The position numbers were made by a program, and so were the translations under genes. Source: Shewanella gaetbuli (GTDB lineage: Bacteria > Pseudomonadota > Gammaproteobacteria > Enterobacterales > Shewanellaceae). From it: 64,000 bases of DNA. The DNA is taken from NCBI RefSeq assembly GCF_023284065.1, contig NZ_JAKIKP010000010.1:62001-126000 (forward strand), given 5' to 3'. Shown here one piece after another: positions 36,489-44,434 of this stretch; the stretch's first letter is position 1, and each line of letters starts with the position of its first letter. The notes under the pieces are model-generated. The model saw only the letters and a program-made list of their open reading frames with translations. It searched no databases and was not told the origin of the DNA.

Positions 36489-38462
36489 TTACATTTTTAC
36501 TTGGCCGTGATTTTCTAGCGTTGGAGCATGACAGAAGAAACAGGTTTCTAGCTGTGCAGCATCGTTAGCCTCTTGGTAAGAACCATTCACGACAGCGCCT
36601 TGGCTTTCGGCATGGTTTTTGATGTCATCAAAGCCATGACAAGATGCACAAGTTGCAGTGATAGGGGTTGTGTAGCTATCGCCACCACCAGCAGTTGCTA
36701 ACGCCCCTTTCACTTTAAAGGCATCTAAGTTGAAGTCATTATGACACTGTGCACAGTCACCAATAATTTTTTGCTCGCCATGGACACTGTGAAGTTTCAT
36801 TTCTAGTGCACCTTGGTTTGCGCCAGAAGCATAAGTACCGTCAGGAGTATGACAAGTCACACAACCATCTACACCTACAACCATTTCACCTTCAGCATTT
36901 TCACGACCTAATTGCTCAGTCATGATAAAGCCTGCATGATATCCTTTATGTAATTCAAAGGTTTCGCCATGACAGTTTTGACAAGTACTAAAGTTTACAG
37001 AGTCAATGTGACGGAAGCTTGGTGCTTCACCTGATAAGGTGCCATGCACTAAATCAGCTTTCATTGATGTTGTAGCAACACCCTCAGCACAATCTACTGC
37101 TTGAGTACCATCGTTACAAATTTCTAAACCAATAAAGGTAAATGCGGTGTCAGTATCACCTTCGCCAAACGGAAGTGAGTCAAAAGTAAAGCTTAGATTA
37201 CCATCGGTAACCACAACACCTTCTTCTAACTGACCCGCTTTAACAAGGTCTTTGATGATTTTTGCTAAACCTGATTCAGGATTAGGGTTGTAGCCCATAA
37301 TTGGGAAGTTAGGCCCAACATTGGTAATCGTCTCAATACGTTGGATTTTGCTGATCATGCCTTGAGCGTCAACTGTATTGCCGTCTGCATCTAAAATAGA
37401 CAGTGTCAGTGTAGCTGACATATCATTTTCATCTGCTTTATTCGCCACTAATGTCGCACTCATACCGTACATGTCGATGAAAGCTTTTTTCTCAACAAAT
37501 GGGCCAGTGTGAATTTCTTCAGTCCAGCTTGCAGAGTGACATGCTACACAGTTTGAGTTGTCGTCTTGCTGAGAGTGACCTTGACCTGCTTTGAAGTCAA
37601 TATTGGTATGACAGCTAGTACAGGTTTCCATAGTAGGAATACGTGACCAGTTGCCCCATTCAGTTAACTCTTCAGATTCAACGTGACATGCTTGACAGTT
37701 GTCTTGAACAATTGCATGTGCTGTTTCAGCAGTGTAGTCGTTGCGACCCCAAACTTTGTTTGAGTTATGCACGTTGTGCACTAAATGCGCAAAAGCCACT
37801 TCTGGTTTACCACGTCCATCTGCCCACTCTTGTGTATGACATGTGATACAGGTTTCAACGGTTGTTGCTTTGTGATAAATCTTTTCATCTTCAGCATGAC
37901 ATGCTGTACATGCTTCATGCGATACGATGTTTTTAGTGTATTTTGCTTGGTAGCCTTCGCCGTCGAAATCGCGAACGATTTCAGAAACAGGAACGGCAGT
38001 TACACCATCTTGTAATGTTGATGCGTCTGCAACCACATTAAAGCGTTGGGTTAGTTCAGCATTAAATTTTTCAGACTCGAAAGATTCAAAGGTAAACACA
38101 TAGTTACCATTCTTTTGGTCTTCAAATGTTGAAGATGAACCTAGTTTTTGCCAGTTGGCACTGTTACCTGCACCAGAAGCACCCACAGGTACAAGTTGAG
38201 CGGCGTTTTCGATACCTAAATCTTTAAGGCCAACAACCGGTAAGTCTTCTTCATTGGTTGCAAAAACGGTCACAACAGGCTTACCGTCTTCATAGGTAAC
38301 GTTAGTGACATCAAGATTTAAGGTTTGGATAGCCGGAGCGGGTTCGGTACCAGGGTTTCCTGGGTTACCGTCTTTACCGTCATCACCGCCACAACCAGTT
38401 AAGGCTACGGTAGTTGATGCAGCAAGCAATAAAGCTATTTTTGAGTATTTTGTTTTCATCAT
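36489..38462 (-). CDS. mtrC: MtrC, surface decahaem c-type cytochrome lipoprotein
   Basis: A 657-residue OmcA/MtrC-family cytochrome. The signal peptide ends in the lipobox VALTGC, so the protein is lipid-anchored and exposed outside the cell. Ten CxxCH motifs occur in two groups of five, split by beta-barrel domains (IQTLNLDVTNVTYEDGKP in domain I). Domain III holds a CX8C pair (ICNDGTQAVDC), the family's conserved disulfide tied to flavin binding. The N-terminal and C-terminal sequences (ETCFFCHAPTLENHGQVKM) follow S. oneidensis MtrC very closely. MtrC is the terminal reductase of the MtrCAB conduit and reduces iron and manganese oxides and flavins. Either of two adjacent ATG codons may be used. 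Confidence 0.95.
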   Translation of the reverse strand: MMKTKYSKIALLLAASTTVALTGCGGDDGKDGNPGNPGTEPAPAIQTLNLDVTNVTYEDGKPVVTVFATNEEDLPVVGLKDLGIENAAQLVPVGASGAGNSANWQKLGSSSTFEDQKNGNYVFTFESFESEKFNAELTQRFNVVADASTLQDGVTAVPVSEIVRDFDGEGYQAKYTKNIVSHEACTACHAEDEKIYHKATTVETCITCHTQEWADGRGKPEVAFAHLVHNVHNSNKVWGRNDYTAETAHAIVQDNCQACHVESEELTEWGNWSRIPTMETCTSCHTNIDFKAGQGHSQQDDNSNCVACHSASWTEEIHTGPFVEKKAFIDMYGMSATLVANKADENDMSATLTLSILDADGNTVDAQGMISKIQRIETITNVGPNFPIMGYNPNPESGLAKIIKDLVKAGQLEEGVVVTDGNLSFTFDSLPFGEGDTDTAFTFIGLEICNDGTQAVDCAEGVATTSMKADLVHGTLSGEAPSFRHIDSVNFSTCQNCHGETFELHKGYHAGFIMTEQLGRENAEGEMVVGVDGCVTCHTPDGTYASGANQGALEMKLHSVHGEQKIIGDCAQCHNDFNLDAFKVKGALATAGGGDSYTTPITATCASCHGFDDIKNHAESQGAVVNGSYQEANDAAQLETCFFCHAPTLENHGQVKM

Positions 38463-38619
38463 ATTTTCCCTGCAAAATGGTTCATTGTTTTAAAAGGCAG
38501 TTTTCTGCAGGTGTACCTGTAAGGTACTTATTATTCAGTTAAAACAATGCTGGAAAATGCATTCCTGTTAACAAGGTTACTTCAGTTAAGGTTAAAAATC
38601 TTTAATCCTTAATTGAATG

Positions 38620-38647
38620 TGTGACCCTGTTCTAACTATTCCTTTAG
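38620..38647 (-). promoter_or_regulatory. Shared mtr cis element upstream of mtrC
   Basis: On the plus strand TGTGA is followed 11 bases later by CTATTCCTTTAG. Read in the direction of transcription this is CTAAAGGAATAG, 11 bases, then TCACA. The same arrangement with the same spacing occurs upstream of omcA. TCACA is half of a CRP site, and the opposite half here (TTAGA) is poor. Confidence 0.55.
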
Positions 38648-38664
38648 GAGTAGTTAAAAGTGAA

Positions 38665-38685
38665 AGAGGAGACTATGTCTCCTCT
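38665..38685 (-). terminator. Hairpin just downstream of omcA, possible attenuator
   Basis: AGAGGAGAC and GTCTCCTCT make a perfect 9-base stem around a 3-base loop, 14 bases after the omcA stop. On the minus strand it is followed by TTCACTTTT, a weak T tract, so termination would be partial and some readthrough into mtrC is likely. Confidence 0.55.
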
Positions 38686-38699
38686 CTTAATCGCACTAC

Positions 38700-40895
38700 T
38701 TATTTGTATTCTACTGGGTGAACTTTATCGACACCGTAAGCTTTGCCTTCGGCATGACAAGTCGCACATGTTTCAGACCCCGGAATGTAAGTTCCTTCAG
38801 GATCGTTAGCTGCGCCACCCTCTGAGCGAATATGAGCAACTAAAGAGTCTTTAACACCATGACAACTTACACAAGTTGCTGCAATTGGAGAGAACTCGAC
38901 ACGACCTAGTTCAACATCAGTTGTTTGCGTGGCTGGAACTTCGCCTAAGCTGTCCATTTTCAACTGACCTTGATCATGACAGGTTGCACAATTACCATAA
39001 TGCCCTGGGAAGGTAATTCTATCTTCCCCACCAGCTTCTTGGCCATCACGTTTGTTAGCATGCAAAGAGTGAATACGTACTTTGAAATCAATGTGTTCTA
39101 CAATTGGCTTACTTGAACCTCTTGAGTAGCTCGCGTTGTGGCACATTTGACACTCAGCTTCAAAGTTGGTGTAAGAACCTGAATGTTTAATTTTCTCACC
39201 ACCAAATTTAGATAAATATTTATCATCATGGCAGTTTGCACATGTTTCATTGCTTACCACGACACGACGTGCAGATACTTCAGCTTCACCAGATAAGTTG
39301 AATGGCACAATTTCACCCACAAGTGTTGCAGGGCTAGATGCTTCATCAGAACCTGAACCACATACGACACCAGCTAGTGTGTCACGATCTACACACATTT
39401 TAGTGGTCACTATAGCCGTTGCAGGGATAGCTACATTTGCAGATAAATCCATTTCAGAAACAGTATAAGTGAATACACCATCAGCACTTGATATTGGCGC
39501 AGTATTCAATAAGTCTACTTTTTTATAGCCACCAGCAAAGTCTGTACCATTACCAAAACCTAGCATGATATTGCTTTGAGTTAAGCGGCCATCTGTATCA
39601 GGGCTACTAACAGTTGTTTCATTGCTATCTTCAACTTTAACTGAGAATGTTAACTCATTTGTTGCAGAGTCAAAGCTAACACTTTCTGGTACAAGAGTTG
39701 CTGAATAGCTGTCTTGAGCGTTTTGTTTAGCAACAGAATCAGTGAAGTGATGCGCTGCACCTGGCATACCTTGATCAGCATGACAAGTTGTACAGTCTGT
39801 AGCTCCAATGTACTTCTCATGCATAGCATCTTTGATTGCGCTTGGGTCTGTAGCGTCGGTATGACATGAGCCACAAGCTAAAGCGGTATGATGTTTGAAG
39901 TTTGCCGCATCAACTGGGCTTTCTTCATTTTCAATATGACATGCTTGACAGTCATATAGATCAGCAGGGAAGGTGACTTCAGAATAATCATGAACGCTTC
40001 CTTTATAGCCCGCGACCAAGTAATCAGCTTTATGGATTTTATGTGCCATGTAAGCTAAGTCAATTGGTGACCCCGTTTCTGGATCTGCAGCATAATTCGT
40101 GTGACATACTTGACAGTTTTCAAGTGCAAATCGTTTGTTACCGTGAAGAATTAATTTTGGAGCCCAAGCATGGTCGTAATCGTCGCTATGACAACGAATA
40201 CATGATTGTTCTAATGAGTTAACTAATCTTGTATCTTCATCGTTAACGGCTTCACCTGTAGTTGGTGCGAAGTCAAAATGTGTGTTTACAAGTTTGTTGG
40301 TATTTGAGTCTGCGCGAAGTTCCATGGTAATACGATGAGTTAAGGTTTCATCGTAAGTAAGGTCAAGACCTTCGATAGGCTCTAAAGAGTTTAAATTTAA
40401 ATTGAACGTGTAGCTGTATTCTCCAGGCGCTTCTGTAGATAAACATTCTTGTTTACAATCAGATTCAATAGTGGCTTGGATTTTTGTACCCGCTTTATCT
40501 TCGTATCCTGGCGGGATATCACCTTCGACTGGTGCGACTACTTTGTTGTTGTAGTTTACCCATTGAGGCGTTTTATAGCCTTTACCACCTTGAGGCACTA
40601 ACTTAGCAATACCTAAACCCAAAGTGTCGACGTTTGCATAAGTATCTAAGTCAGTAATCGCTACACCGTTTGCATCTTCAAGACTGAAGTTAACTTTAAT
40701 AATACCGTCTGTAATGTCAGCATTTTGAAAATTAACATGCAAGCTGGATGCTGCACCGACAGAAAGACCTACTGGACCATTTTCACCGTCTTCACCATCT
40801 TTACCGTCGCTGCCACAGCCGGTAAGTGCAAAGGATAATATCCCTGCACTTAATACAGCTTTTGCTGTTGTATTAAATTTTAATTGTTTCATCAT
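38700..40895 (-). CDS. omcA: OmcA, surface decahaem c-type cytochrome lipoprotein
   Basis: A 731-residue OmcA/MtrC-family cytochrome with signal peptide and lipobox FALTGC, then a Gly/Asp-rich linker (GSDGKDGEDGENG). Ten CxxCH motifs run from CIRCH to the last CATCH in two pentahaem groups. Domain III carries a cysteine pair, CVDRDTLAGVVC. OmcA works beside MtrC in reduction of extracellular metals and flavins. The frame opens with TTG at 40907, but that codon overlaps the Shine-Dalgarno CAGGGA. The ATG pair at 40895/40892 matches OmcA proteins (MMK start) and the pattern at mtrC. The order omcA-mtrC-mtrA-mtrB is as in other Shewanella. mtrD, mtrE and mtrF are not present between this gene and ffs. 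Confidence 0.94.
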   Translation of the reverse strand: MMKQLKFNTTAKAVLSAGILSFALTGCGSDGKDGEDGENGPVGLSVGAASSLHVNFQNADITDGIIKVNFSLEDANGVAITDLDTYANVDTLGLGIAKLVPQGGKGYKTPQWVNYNNKVVAPVEGDIPPGYEDKAGTKIQATIESDCKQECLSTEAPGEYSYTFNLNLNSLEPIEGLDLTYDETLTHRITMELRADSNTNKLVNTHFDFAPTTGEAVNDEDTRLVNSLEQSCIRCHSDDYDHAWAPKLILHGNKRFALENCQVCHTNYAADPETGSPIDLAYMAHKIHKADYLVAGYKGSVHDYSEVTFPADLYDCQACHIENEESPVDAANFKHHTALACGSCHTDATDPSAIKDAMHEKYIGATDCTTCHADQGMPGAAHHFTDSVAKQNAQDSYSATLVPESVSFDSATNELTFSVKVEDSNETTVSSPDTDGRLTQSNIMLGFGNGTDFAGGYKKVDLLNTAPISSADGVFTYTVSEMDLSANVAIPATAIVTTKMCVDRDTLAGVVCGSGSDEASSPATLVGEIVPFNLSGEAEVSARRVVVSNETCANCHDDKYLSKFGGEKIKHSGSYTNFEAECQMCHNASYSRGSSKPIVEHIDFKVRIHSLHANKRDGQEAGGEDRITFPGHYGNCATCHDQGQLKMDSLGEVPATQTTDVELGRVEFSPIAATCVSCHGVKDSLVAHIRSEGGAANDPEGTYIPGSETCATCHAEGKAYGVDKVHPVEYK

Positions 40896-41221
40896 TATTC
40901 CCTGCAATTCTTTTTCACTCTAAATGTCTTATCAATCAAAGTGTCTGGTTTTAACCCACTAATATTTTATCTAACCTATTCTGTCAGTTAAGCGAATGAC
41001 GGTAGAGTTGTGAAGTAAGTCCATCTATTCCTTTAGTAGTAACAATTGCCGATGGCTTTTTGTTAATCATGTTGGCTAAATGCCTAATACAACAACGTGT
41101 AAATGTGTAGGATGGCACCATTACTTAACAATGCATTCACAATAATAATAACAAAGTTTGTAAGGATTAAACTTTTCGTAGTGGCAATAATGGCATGATT
41201 GGTTGGCAAATGAGACTTGGA
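40896..41221. promoter_or_regulatory. omcA upstream region
   Basis: These 326 bases hold the omcA promoter. Besides the motif at 41009-41036 there is a possible -10 (TAAAAT on the minus strand near 40968-40973). The far end runs into a CRP-like sequence at 41209-41228. No gene is seen. Confidence 0.4.
41009..41036 (-). promoter_or_regulatory. Shared mtr cis element upstream of omcA
   Basis: TGTGA at 41009-41013 and CTATTCCTTTAG at 41025-41036 on the plus strand, with the same 11-base spacer length as the copy upstream of mtrC. In the transcribed direction it reads CTAAAGGAATAG, 11 bases, TCACA, about 115-140 bases before the omcA ATG. CRP control of mtr genes is known in S. oneidensis; the 12-mer itself I do not recognise. 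Confidence 0.55.
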
Positions 41222-41228
41222 TCACATT
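41209..41228. promoter_or_regulatory. CRP-like site at the 3' end of the gene upstream of omcA
   Basis: TGAGA-CTTGGA-TCACA matches the CRP consensus TGTGA-N6-TCACA in 9 of 10 positions. It overlaps the stop codon of the 41222-41971 gene and is more than 310 bases from omcA, so a direct role is uncertain. Confidence 0.4.
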
Positions 41229-41971
41229 TTGTAACTAACTGAAATCAAAAGGAAGTGAGAATCAATATCATTTGTAGGGACGCGTCTATCGGTTAAATTG
41301 GTTCGAAGATTATCAACGGAAGGTTCATCTTTCATTATCCAGTCAAAGTTAACATTTAAGTTATTGATGACTTGATAATTGATATAGGTGTTTATAGATT
41401 GAGATGAAGTAGAAGTGAAATCATACTCATTTATTGATAGCTGATAGTTCATGCCGACAATCAGTTTATTATTCAATAAATTGTGTAACGTTATGCCGCT
41501 ACCAATAAAGGCGTCTTGTTGTGCTTGCAACACATTTTCTTCAATTTGGTATGATTTTGAAATACTGTCAATTTGTGGGGCTAACTGATGCGTTAACAGG
41601 TCATTATTCAGTGAAGGACTAAGCTGATTGCCACTTAACTGTTTTATATAACTGTCAATAACGATGCTGTTAAACAATGCCCATTGAGAGTGAAGTCCAA
41701 CAGCAACTTTTTGGCTAAATGGATAACGATTATTGATTTGCTCTACGGTATATTTATCAATACTTAACCCCACTTTTGGGGCCGTATTTGTTTTTAAATT
41801 AACTGCACTCATAGAGCCCAATGTTGAATGAAGTTGGCGGTCATTATGTTGACTAAACTTGGGGGGTAATTGCGACGAATTAATTTTATTTGAAAAATCA
41901 GCAGCAAAGGTATTGCAGCAAAGTACCAACCATATGAGTGAACAATATACGATGAGTTTGATTGCTTGCAT
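41222..41971 (-). CDS. Exported protein of unknown function, possible small outer-membrane barrel
   Basis: A 249-residue protein I do not recognise. It has a clear signal peptide (IKLIVYCSLIWLVLCCNTFA, then ADFSN) and a strong AAGGAG before the ATG. The mature part is rich in Asn, Ser and Gln. Its last 90 residues alternate polar and hydrophobic positions (IVGMNYQLSINEYDF, INTYINYQVINNLNVNFDWIM, HFLLISVSYKM), which fits antiparallel transmembrane strands and an outer-membrane C-terminal strand. It is on the same strand as omcA, 326 bases upstream. A link to the electron-transfer system is conjecture based on position. Confidence 0.6.
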   Translation of the reverse strand: MQAIKLIVYCSLIWLVLCCNTFAADFSNKINSSQLPPKFSQHNDRQLHSTLGSMSAVNLKTNTAPKVGLSIDKYTVEQINNRYPFSQKVAVGLHSQWALFNSIVIDSYIKQLSGNQLSPSLNNDLLTHQLAPQIDSISKSYQIEENVLQAQQDAFIGSGITLHNLLNNKLIVGMNYQLSINEYDFTSTSSQSINTYINYQVINNLNVNFDWIMKDEPSVDNLRTNLTDRRVPTNDIDSHFLLISVSYKM

Positions 41972-42243
41972 CAGTACACTCCTTGCTGGGTTACTTTAAA
42001 GGTTATGGATGTCACCTAGTTAGCTATAAATACGCATTAATAGTGATATTGGATTCATTGGCAGTGAAATAGCCGACATTTTAAATTATAGATAGTGATT
42101 TATATCTTGCTTGAATTTTTACTAATTGTGCAATGATTGCTCATATAAGCCATTATTGTTGAAAATAGCGAGTTTGCTACTTGAATGAAGCGTAAGGTTA
42201 AGGGATAATCCACCGCGTTCTAGGTAATGACTTTTTTAAACGT
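41972..42243. other. Intergenic region upstream of ffs
   Basis: About 270 AT-rich bases between the unknown exported gene and the promoter of the SRP RNA gene. It must hold the promoter of the minus-strand gene. I see no other structure that I can support. Confidence 0.3.
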
Positions 42244-42271
42244 TTGTTTTTAATCTCAGTGATTATATAGA
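42244..42271 (+). promoter_or_regulatory. Probable sigma-70 promoter of ffs
   Basis: TTGTTT (42244-42249) and TATAGA (42266-42271) are 16 bases apart, and the -10 ends 7 bases before the predicted 5' end of the SRP RNA at 42279. The fit to the expected start position supports it. Confidence 0.5.
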
Positions 42272-42278
42272 AATCTAT

Positions 42279-42388
42279 GGTGACCCTAGGGTCCCCCCGC
42301 AACGATAACTTGTGAACTCGGCCAGGCCTGGAAGGGAGCAACCGCAGCAAGCGACTCGTGTGCCGGGGTGTCGGCTCTAGGGGAACCT
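42279..42388 (+). ncRNA. ffs: 4.5S signal recognition particle RNA (bacterial small type)
   Basis: The conserved apical hairpin is recognisable: GGCCAGGCCTGGAAGGGAGC, then AACCGCAGCAAGCGA and CGTGTGCCGGGGTGTCGGC, matching the GTCCGGAAGGAAGCAGCC and GTGTGCCGGGATG elements of E. coli 4.5S RNA. The outer stem pairs the 5' GACCCTAG region with the 3' CTAGGGGAACC. The RNA binds Ffh to form the particle that targets membrane proteins to SecYEG. Exact ends are estimated from the pairing. Confidence 0.93.
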
Positions 42389-42409
42389 CCAAAACTTCCC
42401 CTATTTTTT
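42378..42409 (+). terminator. Intrinsic terminator of ffs
   Basis: TAGGGGAA and TTCCCCTA form a perfect 8-base stem with a 10-base loop, followed by TTTTTTG. The left arm overlaps the 3' strand of the SRP RNA outer stem, so the two structures are alternatives during transcription. Confidence 0.78.
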
Positions 42410-42453
42410 GTTTCTTTTCTGTTTATTGTCGATGCTTTGTCTTTGGCAATGGG

Positions 42454-42729
42454 TCATTCAGTCAGTTGTGACTGTTTTAAGTTAGATTGTAAAAAGTCCT
42501 GCGAGCGTTCTAAGGCGATGTGAATTTCAGATTTCATTTGCTGGAGTTCATCGTACTGCTCAAAAAAATACGTATCAACAAGGTGTCGAATATATCGCAC
42601 CGGAAGTTGGTTTAAGGTCAAGCAGCATAGGTCTGCTAAGTAATCTTCGGGAAGTTCATCCATTAGTCCCTCATCACGCAATATCTCCAGCAGCAGTACT
42701 TCATAGTAATTTCGGAATTCTAAGTGCAT
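42454..42729 (-). CDS. comFB: ComFB-family late competence protein
   Basis: A 91-residue protein of the ComFB family, with EFRNYYEVLLLEIL, the block LPEDYLADLCCLTLNQLPVR and YIRHLVDTYFF. Members elsewhere have been reported to bind cyclic di-nucleotides; the role in Gammaproteobacteria is not settled. The frame opens four codons earlier, but the start I prefer is the ATG at 42729, because GGAG lies 6 bases before it within those extra codons. It is the last gene after the HDAC gene (74-base gap) and converges with ffs. Confidence 0.83.
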   Translation of the reverse strand: MHLEFRNYYEVLLLEILRDEGLMDELPEDYLADLCCLTLNQLPVRYIRHLVDTYFFEQYDELQQMKSEIHIALERSQDFLQSNLKQSQLTE

Positions 42730-42803
42730 GGTTAACTCCATTTATTGATTCTTAATAATAAGACTTAGCATTTATTTATTGTGTGACAGCTTTTTCTATT
42801 TGT

Positions 42804-43718
42804 CTAATTTTTATGCCAAACTTGGTTGGCCGCCAGTAATAATTGACTGTGTCTTTGGGTCAAATGTTGTTGGTTGCGACTGTAACCGCCTCCAATGACT
42901 GCTGCAACGGGAATGTTTTGCTGCTTAGCTAAAGATAATATGAGCTTATCGCGTGCAAAAATACCAGCTGTTGAGATGTTTAAGTATCCAAGGTCGTCAT
43001 CTTCATGTATATCCACCCCCGCATCATAAATAACCAAATCCGGTTTATGTAATTGGAGTAAATAGCTAAATACACTGTTAATGGTGTCTAGGTATTCGCT
43101 GTCACTACAGCCTCTGTCTATTTGAATATCGTAATCTGAGTGTGCTTTGCGTGAAGGAAAATTTTGTTGGCAATGCACTGAGCAACTAATAATATCATCT
43201 TCTTTTTGAGCTAATGTTGCTGTGCCATCGCCTTGGTGAACATCACAATCAAAAATCAGCACTTTATCAACTTTATGAGTGTCTAGCAGGTGTTTCGACG
43301 CGATGACTAAGTCGTTGAAAATACAAAAACCGCTGCCGAAATCGTAATGAGCATGATGATAGCCGCCGGTAAAATTGACAGCAAACTGATGTGTTAATGC
43401 GAGTTGGCAGGTTTTTAATGTACCGTTAAGCGCGTGAAGGGTTCGAGTGACTAACTGCTCGCTCCACGGAAATCCAATACGGCGCATCGCTTTAGCATCA
43501 ATGTTACCGCTAATAAAAGCATCAACATAATCGGTTTGATGAACCTGCTTGATCAACGAAAGTGGGATAGGGCTAGGAATATGATGATGCTCATCCAGCA
43601 CTAATTGTTGTTGCTTAGCAAATTCATAGAGGTTTTGATATTTACTGGTCGGAAATCGATGATTTGTGGGTAACGCCAGCTGTGAATAGCTGGCGTGATA
43701 TACAAAAGGAATAGGCAT
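42804..43718 (-). CDS. Histone deacetylase-family deacetylase
   Basis: A 304-residue class II-like HDAC/AcuC-family zinc hydrolase. The catalytic region shows GGYHHAHYDFGSGFCIFND (the HH pair near residue 112) and IFDCDVHQGDGTA (zinc ligands Asp and His near 150). DAGVDIHEDDDLGYLNIS near 230 supplies the third Asp, and VIGGGYSR near 280 the late loop. Bacterial members act on acetylated polyamines or proteins; the substrate here is unknown. It begins 2 bases after the DUF2057 stop, so it belongs to the dinG-headed operon. Confidence 0.88.
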   Translation of the reverse strand: MPIPFVYHASYSQLALPTNHRFPTSKYQNLYEFAKQQQLVLDEHHHIPSPIPLSLIKQVHQTDYVDAFISGNIDAKAMRRIGFPWSEQLVTRTLHALNGTLKTCQLALTHQFAVNFTGGYHHAHYDFGSGFCIFNDLVIASKHLLDTHKVDKVLIFDCDVHQGDGTATLAQKEDDIISCSVHCQQNFPSRKAHSDYDIQIDRGCSDSEYLDTINSVFSYLLQLHKPDLVIYDAGVDIHEDDDLGYLNISTAGIFARDKLILSLAKQQNIPVAAVIGGGYSRNQQHLTQRHSQLLLAANQVWHKN

Positions 43719-43720
43719 AA

Positions 43721-44425
43721 TTATAGCTGTTTAATTGCCCAACTCATGAACTCTTTTCTGGTTTCTTCGTCAGCCTGTAACCACCAATATTGCAACATTT
43801 GCTCTGCATTTGCGGGTGGTTGAGTGTTGGTTTTTGTTGTGGCGTCAGACGCTGCATTAGCGACAACCGCAGTTGCTGCCACCGCAGTGGTTGAGGCGAC
43901 GCTTGCTGTCGCTGTTTCTGCTGCTTGTTTATTGGTAGGGCTGGTTGCGGCGACAGATTGCGCTGCCATTTCGTCACTATCACCAAAGAAGCTATCAAAC
44001 AATGACGACTCTTTTACATTGGTTAGTTCAACCGAATAACTGACTTGGCCATTGTCCTCACGACTTATGACAACTTCAGGCTTTTTGGCAAATTGTTTTG
44101 GCTTTTTAACCACTTCGCCCTCTGCAGCTTGTAAGTGGTATTGATAATCACCGTCTACTGTTAATGTGACAATAAAGGGTGCCGATTTGATAAAGCTTTG
44201 GCTGTCAGTAAAGTCATCTTCAACCATTTCATGATATCGAATGGCAATTTTATGAGTGCCTTCGGTTAAGTTTAATTCAGCTTTATGACTAAACATATTG
44301 GTTTCAATTTCTTTGCCATCCATTGCTAAATATTCAAAAGACATCGGAATAGTGAGATTGGCTGCTAGCAGCGAGCTTGACGATAACAATGCAAATAAGG
44401 CACTAGTGGTCACGATCGATTTCAT
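43721..44425 (-). CDS. DUF2057 family exported protein (YccT/CsgI-like)
   Basis: A 234-residue secreted protein. The signal peptide is TTSALFALLSSSSLLAA. The N-terminal domain matches DUF2057: LTIPMSFEYLAMDGKEI, LTEGTHKIAIRYHEM, and the IKSAPFIVTL strand. In E. coli the family member YccT (CsgI) is periplasmic and affects curli assembly; no function is assured here. An Ala/Thr-rich low-complexity linker (residues about 160-200) leads to a short C-terminal helix (MLQYWWLQADEETRKEFMSWAI). It sits 9 bases after priC. Confidence 0.82.
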   Translation of the reverse strand: MKSIVTTSALFALLSSSSLLAANLTIPMSFEYLAMDGKEIETNMFSHKAELNLTEGTHKIAIRYHEMVEDDFTDSQSFIKSAPFIVTLTVDGDYQYHLQAAEGEVVKKPKQFAKKPEVVISREDNGQVSYSVELTNVKESSLFDSFFGDSDEMAAQSVAATSPTNKQAAETATASVASTTAVAATAVVANAASDATTKTNTQPPANAEQMLQYWWLQADEETRKEFMSWAIKQL

Positions 44426-44434
44426 TGTTGCTCC

